A DNA stretch of 64,000 bases, taken from assembly GCA_964423575.1 (NCBI GenBank), contig CAYRFF010000005.1, positions 32,114-96,113 of the forward strand, in the 5' to 3' direction. The position numbers and the translations under genes are program-made. Position 1 is the stretch's first letter, and the number at the start of each line of letters is the position of its first letter. The notes beneath the pieces are model-generated. The model made no database searches, was not told the origin of the DNA, and saw nothing but the letters and a program-made list of their open reading frames with translations. This DNA is from CAYRFF01 sp964423575. Its GTDB lineage: Bacteria; Bacteroidota; Bacteroidia; Chitinophagales; Saprospiraceae. Shown piece after piece: positions 35,828 through 44,365 of the stretch.

Positions 35828-36787
35828 ATGCGCGAAGCTGCATTTGTTGAGCAAAATAAAGAAAAATGGGCCAAAATCGAAACCCATTTAAAATATAAAA
35901 CTAAGGTAAGTCCTGATGAGCTTGCAGAAGACTATCTGCAACTCACTAATGATCTTGCCTATGCTCAGACTTTTTATCCAGAAAGCAAAACCAGAGAATA
36001 TCTCAATGAGCTAGCCATATATGCGCATCAATCAATTTATCGTGACAAAAAGAACTCAGGCCAGCAATTCATGCATTTCTTTACAACGGAAGTGCCGGAG
36101 CGCATATACGCCATGCGCAGACCACTGCTCTATTCGCTAGCGATATTTTCCCTTGCTGTACTCATCGGCATAGTGTCTGCGCATTATGACACCAATTTTG
36201 TCCGCATGATCCTAGGTGATGCCTACGTCGACACTACAATCAGGAATATCAGAAATGGAAATCCGGCAGGAATTTACGAGAGTAGCGGATCCTCCTTTAT
36301 GTTCATAGCGATAACCATCAACAATATAAGAGTGGCATTTTATGCCTTTGCTTTCGGTATATTCTTCAGTGTAGGTACAGGATACATACTGTTTCAGAAC
36401 GGCATTATGCTCGGAGCTTTTCATTATATGTTTCACAAGTACGATGTGCTGGGAGAAGCAATGAGCGCAATCTGGATACACGGAACATTTGAGATTGCAG
36501 TAATCATCATAGCAGGCGGTTGCGGCATTGCAGTGGGAAACAGCTTCTTATTCCCAGGATCATATAAAAGGATTGACTCCTTCAAAATGCAAATCCGAAA
36601 TGCCATAATAATTCTGATAAGCACCATCCCTTTCTTTATCGTTGCAGGTTTTCTGGAAAGCTATGTCACGCGCCATTATCAGATTTCTTTAACTGTTTCC
36701 TTGGCTATTATCCTGATTTCGCTCTGTATCATTGTCTTTTACTATATTTACTTACCTATTAAGAAACGCAAACCCGAATATGAGTAA
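35828..36787 (+). CDS. Stage II sporulation protein M (SpoIIM)-like membrane protein
   Basis: A 319-aa protein with a soluble N-terminal helical part and a C-terminal SpoIIM/DUF95 domain (PF01944) of five or six hydrophobic segments. Recognisable parts are FFTTEVPERIYAMRRPLLYS near residue 87, NNIRVAFYAFAFGIFFSVGTG near 174 and HGTFEIAVIIIAGGCGIAVG near 216. Not connected with sporulation in this phylum. First gene of the five-gene cluster ending with moxR; its stop overlaps the next start by 8 bases. Confidence 0.88.
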   Translation: MREAAFVEQNKEKWAKIETHLKYKTKVSPDELAEDYLQLTNDLAYAQTFYPESKTREYLNELAIYAHQSIYRDKKNSGQQFMHFFTTEVPERIYAMRRPLLYSLAIFSLAVLIGIVSAHYDTNFVRMILGDAYVDTTIRNIRNGNPAGIYESSGSSFMFIAITINNIRVAFYAFAFGIFFSVGTGYILFQNGIMLGAFHYMFHKYDVLGEAMSAIWIHGTFEIAVIIIAGGCGIAVGNSFLFPGSYKRIDSFKMQIRNAIIILISTIPFFIVAGFLESYVTRHYQISLTVSLAIILISLCIIVFYYIYLPIKKRKPEYE

Positions 36788-37703
36788 AATAGACTTCGAT
36801 TTTTTAAAGGATCGCGATATGGGAGCCTTATTACAGGATTATCTATCGCTTTTCAAGAAAATATTTAAACACTACAATAAGAGTATCTTACAATTTATCC
36901 TACCTTTTGTAGCGATATTTGCAGTTGTTTTCTATTTAGCCTCCAGCCGTGGAACGGAGTTCTTTTATAGTCCATTTAAAACGGAGACAGTTATTTTAAT
37001 TCTGCTGGCTATCATAGTACTGACTGTCTTCCTTTACTTTATTTTCATTCCTACATTCGGTATAGAATACATGTTTTTACTTGAGGAACGCCGCGACACA
37101 GACTTTACCGGCAGAGATGTCTGGGATCGTATCAAATTGAATATTCCACGGTACATCAAGTTCTTCTTTGCATCATTGCTATATTTAATTATAGCTTCAA
37201 TTCCCTTATCAATAGTCGCAATATTCCTGTTTTTTGTCCCCATCATCGGACAGATTGCTGTGGGCTTTCTAGGTTCGATTGTCGGCCTTGTTATTTTTAT
37301 TGCCTTATTCATCTATCTAAAAGAAGGTCAGGGCATTTACGATAGTTTTGCCGGCGCTTTTAGGTTATTGCGTCCCAGATTTATGAGCTATGCACTCGGT
37401 GCATATATATTCCAGACAATTCTTTCCATAATTGTGGGTTTTATCATCTTTGTACCTCTGCTATTATTAATCGTTGTCGGCGTCGGACTAGGAACTATTC
37501 CCGATGCATTAATCACATCTTTTACCGCCAAAATCCTCTTTGCAGTCGGTTCTGCCCTTGTCATTATTCTTTATACTCTAACTAGCTTGTACAATGCATC
37601 CTTTTATACACTGATTTATTATAGTAGTCTGGAGGCGAGTAGTAGTGCAGGCACATTGGATAGAATCGATCAAATCGGAACCGATAATGATGAACTGGTC
37701 TGA
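36780..37703 (+). CDS. Polytopic membrane protein of the SpoIIM-MoxR cluster
   Basis: A 307-aa protein starting at ATG 36780 (MSKIDFDFLKDRDMGALLQD), chosen because it overlaps the SpoIIM stop as in the rest of this operon; a longer frame from 36732 lies wholly inside SpoIIM. Six or so hydrophobic segments alternate with short loops, resembling a DUF975/glycerophosphodiester-phosphodiesterase membrane-domain-like bundle. I cannot name a function. Its position between SpoIIM and DUF4129 is conserved in Bacteroidota clusters. Confidence 0.8.
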   Translation: MSKIDFDFLKDRDMGALLQDYLSLFKKIFKHYNKSILQFILPFVAIFAVVFYLASSRGTEFFYSPFKTETVILILLAIIVLTVFLYFIFIPTFGIEYMFLLEERRDTDFTGRDVWDRIKLNIPRYIKFFFASLLYLIIASIPLSIVAIFLFFVPIIGQIAVGFLGSIVGLVIFIALFIYLKEGQGIYDSFAGAFRLLRPRFMSYALGAYIFQTILSIIVGFIIFVPLLLLIVVGVGLGTIPDALITSFTAKILFAVGSALVIILYTLTSLYNASFYTLIYYSSLEASSSAGTLDRIDQIGTDNDELV

Positions 37704-38550
37704 GAAAATAGCTGCTCTGCTGCCGAAATTCTTCACGGCTTTTATTCTGTTGGCCGGTCTTGCCACGCAGCCCGCTCCTGCATTTGCGCAAGCTAAAGAC
37801 AGCATAGGCTTACTCGAAGAAATAGAAGAGGCCTTTAAGCCTTATATCGATAACAAGGAAGTGTACAAAAATCCGGACTATTTTAAGGATATCCCACTTG
37901 CTGAGTATGAGGAGACTGATGACAATGAGGCAGATGAAGCTTTCGCTCAAATGAAAAACCGCTACTCTTCAGGGCAGTTTGACTATACGGAAAGAGAACG
38001 GGATTATACCAGAGCTAACTGGTTCCGGCGACTAGGCTGGGCAATCGGTGATTTCTTCAGAGATCTGTTCCCCAGGAACACTTTCAACTGGATAAGTTCT
38101 ACACAATTTCTCAATATTCTGACAATCATAGGTTTGTGTATCTTGGCATATATCATCTACAGATTGACCATCGCAGGCAAAACTCCGCTTATTCTAGAGG
38201 ACAAAGCCGGGAAAAATATTCCACCGGATATGATTGAGAAACATCTTGAGGAAATCGATCTTAAAACATATCTGAATCAGGCGCTTACAAGTGAGGATTA
38301 CATTCTTGCCATACGTTATCTCCATTTAATGAATCTTAAAAAGCTGGCCGGCACCGGTTTAATCAAGTGGAATTACAAAAAGACCAATCGAGAGTTCCTC
38401 TACGAGATGCAAGATCCGGAACTCGCAAATGACTTTTCCCGGTCGATAAAAATATACGAATACATCTGGTACGGGAAATTTGCAGTAAGCGAAGATCAAT
38501 ACAATGAATACGAGCAAATCTTTCAACAATTAAACAGTAAAATTGCATGA
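37687..38550 (+). CDS. DUF4129 domain protein
   Basis: A 287-aa exported protein. The start overlaps the previous gene (ATGATG at 37687/37690) and gives a signal peptide PKFFTAFILLAGLATQPAPAFAQ. A membrane helix lies near FLNILTIIGLCILAYIIYRL and the C-terminal DUF4129 (PF13559) includes YLHLMNLKKLAGTGLIKW and NREFLYEM. DUF4129 is found fused or adjacent to transglutaminase and MoxR/DUF58 systems. A TTTGCGNAAGC copy lies within the signal-peptide codons (37783-37793). The next gene overlaps by 4 bases. Confidence 0.87.
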   Translation: MMNWSEKIAALLPKFFTAFILLAGLATQPAPAFAQAKDSIGLLEEIEEAFKPYIDNKEVYKNPDYFKDIPLAEYEETDDNEADEAFAQMKNRYSSGQFDYTERERDYTRANWFRRLGWAIGDFFRDLFPRNTFNWISSTQFLNILTIIGLCILAYIIYRLTIAGKTPLILEDKAGKNIPPDMIEKHLEEIDLKTYLNQALTSEDYILAIRYLHLMNLKKLAGTGLIKWNYKKTNREFLYEMQDPELANDFSRSIKIYEYIWYGKFAVSEDQYNEYEQIFQQLNSKIA

Positions 38551-39755
38551 AAGGAAGCTTCAGGACAGGGATTATTTTCATCATCGCCGCGGTTATCATA
38601 ATCGTGGTTCTGACTATGAACGAGAAACCGGAATTAGACTGGAAAAGGACATATAGCTCCAGAGATAAAATCCCATTTGGGAGTTATATTCTGAAGAAAA
38701 GCCTGAAAGATATTTTTCCGCAGAATGAAGAAATTGTCTCTCTGGATAAATCTCTCTATACTTATCTGCTTGAAGATAGACAGGATCACAAAGAAGTCGA
38801 TTTAATTTATATCGGAGAATTCTTTGATCCCGGAACTGTCTCCATTCAATCTTTATCAAATTTCATTTTCGAAGGGAATGATGCCTTTATTATTGCAAGG
38901 AATATCTCTGATACCATAGCGAGAGAATATGACTTCAGAACCACCTACTTCAGCCGCTATGATTCCAAGATAAAAGGTAGCCTCGATACTGTCACTCATA
39001 CTCTCATTAAAAACAATCTGAGGGCTGAATATCCCAAGGTTGACTATCCGGCGATTTTCACTCATCTGGACCCTTTTAATGCTACTATACTCGGCTATCT
39101 GGAAGTGGAAGGCAGGCTATATCCCAATTTTGTCAAGTTTTCCAGTCCGGTCCGCGGAGGTGACCTGTATATCCATCTGGAACCTGACGTGTTTAGTAAC
39201 TATTATATGCTAAATGAAGAAACTTTCCCTATAGCCTATGAAGCATTGCGGCATCTGGAAGGACGCAATATACTCTGGCAAGAAGAAATCTATTCAGACG
39301 AAGTGAATCATTCACTGCGGTTCATTCTCAGCAGGCCGGCTCTGCGCAATGCCTGGTATATTCTCATTACGGCACTTGTCCTTTTCCTTATTTTCAAGTC
39401 ACGCCGTGAACAGGCCGCTATTCCTATAGTGGAGCCCGAGCAAAATCTCTCTATCGCATTTGCTGAATCGATAGGCACACTGTATTATGAAAACGGGAAC
39501 CCGGCGGATATGATAGAAAAGAAGATAAAATATTTCTTATACAACTTGCGGAAAGATTTCCGCTTTGACGAGGTTGACATTTTGGCCCCGGAATTTAGAA
39601 AACATGCTTCACAGAAATTTCAGCTTCCGCAAATGGAATGCGATGCTTTCTTTGATAAGCTTGCACAATACCAAAAGATTAAAAATCCGAGAACAGCACA
39701 ATTAAAAACCATTCAGAAACACATTGAAAATTTCAAACAAAAAATATACAGATAA
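38547..39755 (+). CDS. DUF4350 domain protein
   Basis: A 402-aa protein with an N-terminal membrane helix (FRTGIIFIIAAVIIIVVL), an extracytoplasmic alpha/beta DUF4350 domain with KIPFGSYILKKSLKDIFP, and a second helix near residue 270 (AWYILITALVLFLIF) followed by a cytosolic helical tail. DUF4350 is a Rossmann-like (GATase-like) domain always seen in these clusters. Start and stop overlap neighbours by 4 and 1 bases, showing translational coupling. Confidence 0.85.
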   Translation: MKGSFRTGIIFIIAAVIIIVVLTMNEKPELDWKRTYSSRDKIPFGSYILKKSLKDIFPQNEEIVSLDKSLYTYLLEDRQDHKEVDLIYIGEFFDPGTVSIQSLSNFIFEGNDAFIIARNISDTIAREYDFRTTYFSRYDSKIKGSLDTVTHTLIKNNLRAEYPKVDYPAIFTHLDPFNATILGYLEVEGRLYPNFVKFSSPVRGGDLYIHLEPDVFSNYYMLNEETFPIAYEALRHLEGRNILWQEEIYSDEVNHSLRFILSRPALRNAWYILITALVLFLIFKSRREQAAIPIVEPEQNLSIAFAESIGTLYYENGNPADMIEKKIKYFLYNLRKDFRFDEVDILAPEFRKHASQKFQLPQMECDAFFDKLAQYQKIKNPRTAQLKTIQKHIENFKQKIYR

Positions 39756-40738
39756 TGAACGATGCCTTTGCACCATTTGAAAATAGAATTAACCTGACGC
39801 GACTAGAGGAGAAGATTAATGCAGTCCGCAATGAGATAAAGAAAGTTATCATCGGCCAAGATAAAATGATTGACCTGCTGCTAGTATCTCTGCTTACCGG
39901 CGGGCACTCCCTTATCGAAGGAGTTCCGGGCACCGCCAAGACAATCACTGCCAAGCTCCTTGCTCGCAGTATTGAGGCCCATTTCAGCAGGATTCAGTTC
40001 ACACCTGACTTGATGCCTTCAGACGTTATCGGGACATCGGTTCTGAATATGAAGATTAATGAATTTGAGTTTAAGAAAGGGCCGATATTTGCACAGATTA
40101 TTCTTATCGACGAGATTAACCGGGCACCGGCAAAGACTCAGGCAGCTCTCTTTGAGTGCATGGCTGAACAGCAGATTACTGCAGACGGACACACGTATAT
40201 GATGGAACTCCCCTTTCTTGTCTTCGCGACACAGAATCCCGTTGAGCAGGAAGGGACATACAGACTTCCTGAAGCGCAACTCGACAGATTCCTATTCAAG
40301 ATTGAGATCGGCTATCCTAATCTCGATGAAGAAGTTCAGATTCTTACTGAGCAGCATAAGCTGGAAAATATAAAAAAGGAAAGTCTCGTCAATCCGGTCA
40401 TCAGCGCCTCAGAAATTGTAGAATTTCAGCAGACCGTAAACAGAATCTTTGCACACGAACAGATTATCCGGTACATCGCACAGATAGTTAATAACACAAG
40501 AATCAGTAGTAGCCTGACACTAGCAGCTTCTCCGCGTGCATCCATCGCTTTACTACAAGGCGCCAAGGCGTACGCAGCAATGCAAGGCCGTGATTTCATT
40601 ACACCGGAAGATGTGAAGTACCTGGCTTTACCTGTCCTTGGTCATCGCGTCATTCTGGCTCCGGAAAAGGAACTGGAAGGTTTAACTCCCGGTAAACTTG
40701 TTCAACAGATTGTGGAAATGGTGGAGATCCCGAGGTGA
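39755..40738 (+). CDS. MoxR family AAA+ ATPase
   Basis: A 327-aa MoxR-type AAA+ ATPase. Walker A is EGVPGTAKT near residue 52, Walker B is IILIDEINRA near residue 116, sensor 1 is FVFATQNPVEQEGTY-like (read as LVFATQNPVEQEGT) near 155, followed by EAQLDRFLFK with the arginine finger. MoxR proteins act as chaperones for partner proteins, nearly always with a DUF58 (VWA-like) partner encoded next. Here that partner gene is missing and a RAYT repeat begins 23 bases after the stop. Confidence 0.94.
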   Translation: MNDAFAPFENRINLTRLEEKINAVRNEIKKVIIGQDKMIDLLLVSLLTGGHSLIEGVPGTAKTITAKLLARSIEAHFSRIQFTPDLMPSDVIGTSVLNMKINEFEFKKGPIFAQIILIDEINRAPAKTQAALFECMAEQQITADGHTYMMELPFLVFATQNPVEQEGTYRLPEAQLDRFLFKIEIGYPNLDEEVQILTEQHKLENIKKESLVNPVISASEIVEFQQTVNRIFAHEQIIRYIAQIVNNTRISSSLTLAASPRASIALLQGAKAYAAMQGRDFITPEDVKYLALPVLGHRVILAPEKELEGLTPGKLVQQIVEMVEIPR

Positions 40739-40740
40739 TA

Positions 40741-40758
40741 ATGTTTTTGCGGTGGTGA
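40741..40758 (+). pseudogene. Possible remnant of the DUF58 gene start
   Basis: Directly after the moxR stop (TGATAATG) an ATG opens MFLRWW-like codons (ATG TTT TTG CGG TGG) and meets TGA five codons later, just before the 32-bp palindrome. DUF58 would be expected here. The remnant is tiny, so this is an inference from position. Confidence 0.3.
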
Positions 40759-40760
40759 TC

Positions 40761-40826
40761 GTTGTAGAACTAATTCATGAATTAGTTCTACAAAACGGCA
40801 TATAATTCATGAATTGATCCTACAAA
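40761..40826 (+). repeat. RAYT-flanking palindromic repeat, copy 1
   Basis: A perfect 32-bp palindrome (40762-40793; half TTGTAGAACTAATTCA) followed by a degenerate second one around AATTCATGAATT (40804-40816) and CCTACAA. The same unit in the same orientation lies at 41477 on the other side of the transposase gene. Confidence 0.9.
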
Positions 40827-40835
40827 ATTAGAAAA

Positions 40836-41450
40836 TCAAATATTTGCACCATCATCCCATTTGCCAGGATTATCTCTGATGTATTTTTTAATATTAAGGT
40901 AGGCGCTATGATTTCTTATAACCCGATCGTCATAATCTCTCTGCCAGTTTCTTTTGCCTGGTGTTTCATTTAAAATATTAATTTGTTTAGAAATTAACAT
41001 TTTAAATTTGCCTACAATTTTGGGAACAATCATTCTACGTCGGAAACTTCGATATTGTTTAACATCTTCCTCACTCGGCTCATAATCATTATAGTGCCAC
41101 CAAAAATCGGACTGGCCCATAGTTTTGTAACTTGAATGATCGAGAGGGATATTTGTTCCTGTTCTACTATCATATTCGTACCCTTTCAATTCAATCAGGA
41201 GATGAATATGATCGGGCATGATTACCCAGTCATCTAATAAAACACGTCGATGATATTCCGGAATTCTCAATATTTCATTATGTGCAAATTGTCCTATCTC
41301 GGAAAGATTGATTTCCCCTTTTTTGATTTCCCCCATTATGGGGATTTTATTTTGGATATTCAAGGTGAGAAAATAAAGACCAGGGCTTGAATAATCCCAA
41401 TATTTCATTCTATGGGATTCAAGTCTGAACTTATCTTCAAATCTGGACAT
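40836..41450 (-). CDS. REP-associated tyrosine transposase (RAYT), second type
   Basis: A 204-aa Y1/HUH transposase of a different subfamily from the one at 4794. The HUH motif is MPDHIHLLIEL near residue 78 and the probable catalytic tyrosine is in NWQRDYDDRVIRNHSAY near residue 170, followed by LNIKKYIRDNPGKW, the conserved C-terminus of RAYT proteins. The insertion between HUH and Tyr segments (YNDYEPSEEDVKQYRSFRRR) is normal for this branch. It is bracketed by two direct copies of a palindromic repeat, presumably its substrate. Confidence 0.9.
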   Translation of the reverse strand: MSRFEDKFRLESHRMKYWDYSSPGLYFLTLNIQNKIPIMGEIKKGEINLSEIGQFAHNEILRIPEYHRRVLLDDWVIMPDHIHLLIELKGYEYDSRTGTNIPLDHSSYKTMGQSDFWWHYNDYEPSEEDVKQYRSFRRRMIVPKIVGKFKMLISKQINILNETPGKRNWQRDYDDRVIRNHSAYLNIKKYIRDNPGKWDDGANI

Positions 41451-41476
41451 TGTGTTCTTTGATTTTTAATTTTCAC

Positions 41477-41541
41477 GTTGTAGAACTAATTCATGAATTA
41501 GTTCTACAAAACGGAATATAATTCATGAATTGGCTCTACTG
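41477..41541 (+). repeat. RAYT-flanking palindromic repeat, copy 2
   Basis: The palindrome at 41478-41509 is identical to that at 40762-40793, and the following 25 bases match with few changes (ACGGAATATAATTCATGAAT). Direct orientation relative to copy 1. Confidence 0.9.
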
Positions 41542-41559
41542 CTCTATTACATAAACACC

Positions 41560-42840
41560 TCAATCCTCCAATATTCCCCCCAGCACCTCGATATCGCCAT
41601 CAATATCAGCCGGAACTTCAAGACCCAGAATTTCAGCAATTACCGGGTAGATGTGGATATTCCTGAACGGTTCCACTCTTTGATCCTTTTTGAAGGCAGG
41701 GCCCCAAGCCATGAATGTCGCCTTCATTTCAGGGACTTTCTCCGGGTTATAGCCGTGCTTCCCCGGACGATAATCACCCGGTTTTCGCAGAAAATATTTT
41801 GTACCGGTAGGAATTACAATTATATCTCCTATCCTTCCCAACGTATCTTCTCTGCTACTATACATAAGTCCTACAGGCATTTCACTGGCTAGGAACACTT
41901 CATAATCTTCTGTTTTATCTTTCTTCAGTTCTTTGTACAAAGGCATAATATCGGCCTTATCTATCGCCGTAATCCTCGCCTGTGTCCCCATGACATACCT
42001 ATACTTTTCAGAATCGAGATGAAGCATATCCAGATGGTCTTCTTTGTCCACTTTTATCATCCCATGATCTGAAACAAGAATATAATTTATCGGCAAATTC
42101 AATGGCTCCAGTTGTTCCTGCAGCATATTGATAGCTTGATTGACCAGACAGACAGAAGCAATCGTCTCTGCTGCATCCGGCCCATAAGCATGTCCGGCGT
42201 GATCTACTTCAGGAAAATAGAGGGTAATGAGATGTGGTCTGATGCAGTCCGGTAGTGTAAGCCACGTTTTCACAATATCAATCCTGTCTTCAATGGAGAA
42301 TTCCTCATGATAATCATAGTAATAGCTAGGCCGCTTTCCTCCGGCATTTGTCTCTGAACCTAGCCAAAACAAAGTAGCACTCATTACTCCCTGACTCTCT
42401 GCCAATGACCAAATCGGAACTCCACCGAACCAGCTCGCATCAGTAGTGAATTTACCCGACTTTCCAAATAGAATATCTCTTCCCGGATCATAGAAGGAAT
42501 TGTCAACTATGCCATGACGAGCGGGATACAAACCGGTTGCCATGCTATAGTGATTAGGGAAAGTCGCTGAAGGGAAAACCGGCAACATGCCCTGATCTGC
42601 CCATACTCCCTCTTTGGCAGTTTTCAGCAAATGATTAGCATTATACTTTTCCATGTAATCATAACGCATACCATCTATGGAAATAAAAATAACATAAGGC
42701 TTATCGATTGTAGCCTCAGCATTTACACGCAACGGAACAATGCGTTGCGCAGTCGGGTCCTGCTGAAAACCAGGTGGAAATTCCTGAGCATTCAGACTTA
42801 AAACAAAACCAAATAGAAAAACAATTAGAAACCTTTTCAT
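41560..42840 (-). CDS. Ectonucleotide pyrophosphatase/phosphodiesterase family protein 1
   Basis: A 426-aa exported alkaline-phosphatase superfamily enzyme (PF01663). A signal peptide (MKRFLIVFLFGFVLSLNAQ) precedes the metal-binding FISIDGMRYDYM near residue 51. The nucleophile threonine is in FPSATFPNHYSMATGLYPARHG near 90 (pieces SATFPNHY and GLYPARHG), with metal ligands in YFPEVDHAGHAYGP and LVSDHGM, and the last His in PGKHGYNP. NPP enzymes hydrolyse phosphodiester or pyrophosphate bonds of nucleotides or lipids. It is about two-thirds identical to the next gene upstream. Confidence 0.92.
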   Translation of the reverse strand: MKRFLIVFLFGFVLSLNAQEFPPGFQQDPTAQRIVPLRVNAEATIDKPYVIFISIDGMRYDYMEKYNANHLLKTAKEGVWADQGMLPVFPSATFPNHYSMATGLYPARHGIVDNSFYDPGRDILFGKSGKFTTDASWFGGVPIWSLAESQGVMSATLFWLGSETNAGGKRPSYYYDYHEEFSIEDRIDIVKTWLTLPDCIRPHLITLYFPEVDHAGHAYGPDAAETIASVCLVNQAINMLQEQLEPLNLPINYILVSDHGMIKVDKEDHLDMLHLDSEKYRYVMGTQARITAIDKADIMPLYKELKKDKTEDYEVFLASEMPVGLMYSSREDTLGRIGDIIVIPTGTKYFLRKPGDYRPGKHGYNPEKVPEMKATFMAWGPAFKKDQRVEPFRNIHIYPVIAEILGLEVPADIDGDIEVLGGILED

Positions 42841-42973
42841 GCCGTGAGTTTTTTATTTAAAAATAGGATAAATATCCGAAACCAGATACTAATTCCTACA
42901 GTAAAATAATTCGTGGTTACCCTTTTAGTATAGCAATTCTTGAATAGGTTCAAGAACAAAAGGAAGGCATCCC

Positions 42974-44242
42974 CTAGTCCTTCAATATCTCCCCAAGCAC
43001 CTCAATATCTCCATCGATATCAGCCGGAACTTCAAGGCCCAGAATTTCAGCAATTACCGGATAAACGTGAATATTCCTGAATGGCTTCACTCTTTGCTGA
43101 TTATTAAAAGCCGGTCCCCAGGCCATAAATGTCGCCTTCATTTCAGGAACGACCAGTGGATCATAGCCGTGTTTACCCGGTGAAATATTTTTCATTGAGA
43201 AAGGGAAATATTTTACGCCATTGGGTAAAATGATAATATCTCCGATTCTTCTCTGCTTATCTTCCTTGCTGCTGAAATGAAGCTCAGCAGGCACATCCTT
43301 GGCCAGATAAACTTCATAATTTTTCCCTTTTTCCTTATTTAACAGCTCGTACATCGGCATAATATCTTCCTCATTGAAAGCAGTAATCCTCGCATGCGTT
43401 CCCATGGCAAATACGTACTTATCCTTATCGAAAAACGGCAGTTTCACATAGTCTTTTTCCTCAACGGTAATCATACCATGATCAGATACCAGAATATAAT
43501 TTATCGGAAGGTTTAACGGAGCAAGCGCCTCATCCAACTTTCTGATTGCCTCATTAATAAAGAGGACAGAGGCCTTTGTTTCATCAGCATCAGGACCATA
43601 TTTATGTCCGGCGTGATCCACTTCAGGGAAATACAGGGTAATCATGTGTGGCCTTCTATCAATGGGCAATGAGAGCCACTCTTTAATAATTCTGACCTTA
43701 TCATCATCAGAAAATTCCTGATGATATTTATAGTAGTAGCTTGGGTACATTCCTCCGGCATTGCTTTCTGACCCTACCCAGAACAAACTTGCCGCGAGTA
43801 CGCCCTGTTTCTCTGCCAGCGTCCATATCGGATTTCCACCGTACCAACTTCCGTCGCGATTAGTTGCAGTCCCTATGATATACTTTTCATCCCTTGCCGG
43901 ATCGTAAAAATAGTTATCGACTATCCCATGATGTGCGGGATACATTCCGGTAGCAAGACTATAATGATTTGGGAAAGTAGCTGATGGGAAAACCGGCAAC
44001 ATACCTTCCTTGGCCCAGACACCACTACCGGCGGCCTTTAGTAAAAATTCAGCATTGTATTTTTCCATATAATCATAGCGAAGGCCGTCAATGGAAATGT
44101 ATATAACATAAGGTTTACCATAGGTGGATTCCGCGTTTAATCGCAGTGGGACTATCTGCTGACTTGTATCGACCTGCTTTTGCGCATTAACAACAAAGCC
44201 AAAGCCCAGTAACAACATCAGGAGGAATGTAAATCTCTTCAT
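42974..44242 (-). CDS. Ectonucleotide pyrophosphatase/phosphodiesterase family protein 2
   Basis: A 422-aa paralogue of the gene at 41560, with the same ligands (YISIDGLRYDYM, SATFPNHYSLATGMYPAHHG, FPEVDHAGHKYGP, LVSDHGM, PGKHGYDP). I use ATG 44242, which gives the signal MKRFTFLLMLLLGFGFVVNAQ; the longer frame to 44362 adds 40 residues without a signal. The last 30 codons are nearly identical to those of the first copy, so the pair arose by tandem duplication. Confidence 0.92.
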   Translation of the reverse strand: MKRFTFLLMLLLGFGFVVNAQKQVDTSQQIVPLRLNAESTYGKPYVIYISIDGLRYDYMEKYNAEFLLKAAGSGVWAKEGMLPVFPSATFPNHYSLATGMYPAHHGIVDNYFYDPARDEKYIIGTATNRDGSWYGGNPIWTLAEKQGVLAASLFWVGSESNAGGMYPSYYYKYHQEFSDDDKVRIIKEWLSLPIDRRPHMITLYFPEVDHAGHKYGPDADETKASVLFINEAIRKLDEALAPLNLPINYILVSDHGMITVEEKDYVKLPFFDKDKYVFAMGTHARITAFNEEDIMPMYELLNKEKGKNYEVYLAKDVPAELHFSSKEDKQRRIGDIIILPNGVKYFPFSMKNISPGKHGYDPLVVPEMKATFMAWGPAFNNQQRVKPFRNIHVYPVIAEILGLEVPADIDGDIEVLGEILKD

Positions 44243-44365
44243 TTGGAATTTTTTTTCAAAATTAAAACTTAGTGTGAATAATAGAAACTTTTCCGCTAAA
44301 GGTTCTTGAAATAAGCTTTCGCAAATGCTAAATCCTCCTAATAATGATAAAGTAAAACACAAGTA

